DNA of 64,000 nucleotides from assembly GCF_020382885.2 (NCBI RefSeq), contig NC_058496.1, positions 16,224,501-16,288,500 on the forward strand, written 5' to 3'. The stretch comes from Scatophagus argus (taxonomy: Eukaryota; Chordata; Actinopteri; Scatophagidae). The position numbers and the translations under genes are program-made. The notes beneath the pieces were generated by a model. The model had not been told where the DNA came from. It saw nothing but the letters and a program-made list of their open reading frames with translations, and searched no databases. Position 1 is the stretch's first letter, and the number at the start of each line of letters is the position of its first letter. Below are positions 62,901-64,000 of the stretch, piece by piece.

Positions 62901-64000
62901 CTAGCTTCAGCTTTGTAATGAGTACTGCTGGCTGAGAGAGCATAGGAGAGAGAAAGAGTGAGATAGAGAGTCAGTGCGGTTGTGTATGTGCATGTGTCTC
63001 TGTGAGCGATTGCTGATTGCTTGAATATAAATGGGATGTGCTCATTCACCTAAATCAAGGCCACATGCTTGGGCCCAGAGTAAAGTGCTCCGAGCGCAAT
63101 GAAGCATTGTACTGTATCTGCCACTCTGCTCAGGAAATAAAGCCGGGCACTTCCTCTGCCCTACATGAAATACTCAGGGTAACCTTCAAAGAGTCTGTTG
63201 TTATAAACTGACTTCATGACTGACCTTATTGTTGAAGATTTTATTTTATTTTCATGGGCAGTTTTTTTAAAAATATTTTTATTGTGAATGGAAAACCGGC
63301 CACATTTTCATGTTCAGAGAAGTTCCCTCAGCGACAGGTCAGGTTCAGCTGCAGTGTATTTCCTGAAGGATAAGGCTGGTGAGGTTCTATATTTTCTTAA
63401 TGTCAGCAAAACACTTACATGAATTGAAAACCAACAATGAATTGATCTTCTGACAAGTACTGCACTGTCGTACCTCCATTGAGACGATAACAGGCACCGT
63501 AATTTAGTTTGAGTCAGTCCTACGTACTCCTAAATACTCACTTGCAGAGCCAAGCTGTTTCAGGAATTTTTTTTTGCCTTTTTTACAGCTACAATCTTTC
63601 TTCAGTAGGAATTAGTGCCACAAACAGGTTACAGAATTCATAAGATATTTAGCGACGGCCAAGATGCTGAAACAATCTGAAAAATACATAATAATGCCGT
63701 TTTTTTTGTTTTTTTTTGCTATATTGGCAGTCTATGGCAAGCACTTGCCAACCTCAATCAATTCTTTCATGGGATAAAATTAAAGTTCTTACTTTGCCTT
63801 CTAACACAAATTACAAGGTTTCTACTAAACAAATTGAACATTTCTTGTCTGGGAACTTGCCAGTGACTAGTAATGACACAGAAAGGACCAGGAAACATCT
63901 CCTGAGACGGTCATTGGCACTGACTCCACAGTGATGTAAGTTGTGTTATCGATAGCACAACTGTGTCAAACTGAATCAGCTTCTACAAACAACAAAGGAT

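Larger units (their letters stand above)
56524..64000. other. Gene-free interval 3 of the 3' desert
   Basis: No supported exon or RNA gene is visible on either strand. Purine-rich sequence occupies about 59105-59350, with long GA/AG-biased runs. A GT microsatellite and a 12-bp perfect hairpin are listed separately. Homeodomain-like ATTA sites cluster at about 61360-61500. Nothing else stands out. Confidence 0.4.

Overview
The window is nuclear DNA from a ray-finned (teleost) fish. Short GT-AG exons are scattered through AT-rich introns. Microsatellites and several fish-type transposon relics are present (Tc1, hAT with a BED finger, solo LTRs, a tRNA-headed SINE). Five genes read as clear orthologues of vertebrate families. 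I see no prokaryotic, viral or CRISPR feature. All identifications come from reading the sequence and from memory of the families; no database search was run.

Layout. (1) 75-19061, plus strand: the last 32 coding exons of a fibrillar collagen, best read as col27a1. They cover the C-terminal half of the triple helix and the whole C-propeptide, and the 5' part of the gene lies upstream of the window. Its introns carry a Tc1 relic, a solo LTR, a LINE scrap, an internally deleted hAT element and a transposon with a second insertion inside it. (2) 20875-23376, minus: an 8-exon FabG-like short-chain dehydrogenase, tail-to-tail with the collagen. (3) 24097-25505, minus: ppil3, a spliceosome-associated cyclophilin, complete in 6 exons and 161 residues. 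(4) 30790-33357, minus: lrrc8a, the obligatory subunit of the volume-regulated anion channel, two coding exons and 795 residues. (5) 36221-40331, plus: hscb, the mitochondrial iron-sulfur co-chaperone, 6 exons and 280 residues, divergent from lrrc8a across an apparent shared promoter interval. (6) 40332-64000: a 23.7-kb stretch with no gene I can support. It holds a second solo LTR of the same family, a SINE, simple repeats, two perfect short hairpins and some segments that look like non-coding conserved elements.

The five genes have unrelated functions (cartilage matrix, a metabolic oxidoreductase, splicing, anion channel, Fe-S biogenesis), so they are neighbours rather than a pathway. The link between col27a1 and lrrc8a fits the fact that both lie on the long arm of human chromosome 9. 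I found no convincing undescribed biological system. The most solid non-gene results are transposon insertions whose target-site duplications can be read directly: two 5-bp, one 8-bp, one 11-bp nested, and one TTAA pair. Two gene details also stand out: a single break in the collagen Gly-X-Y repeat and a GC-AG intron.
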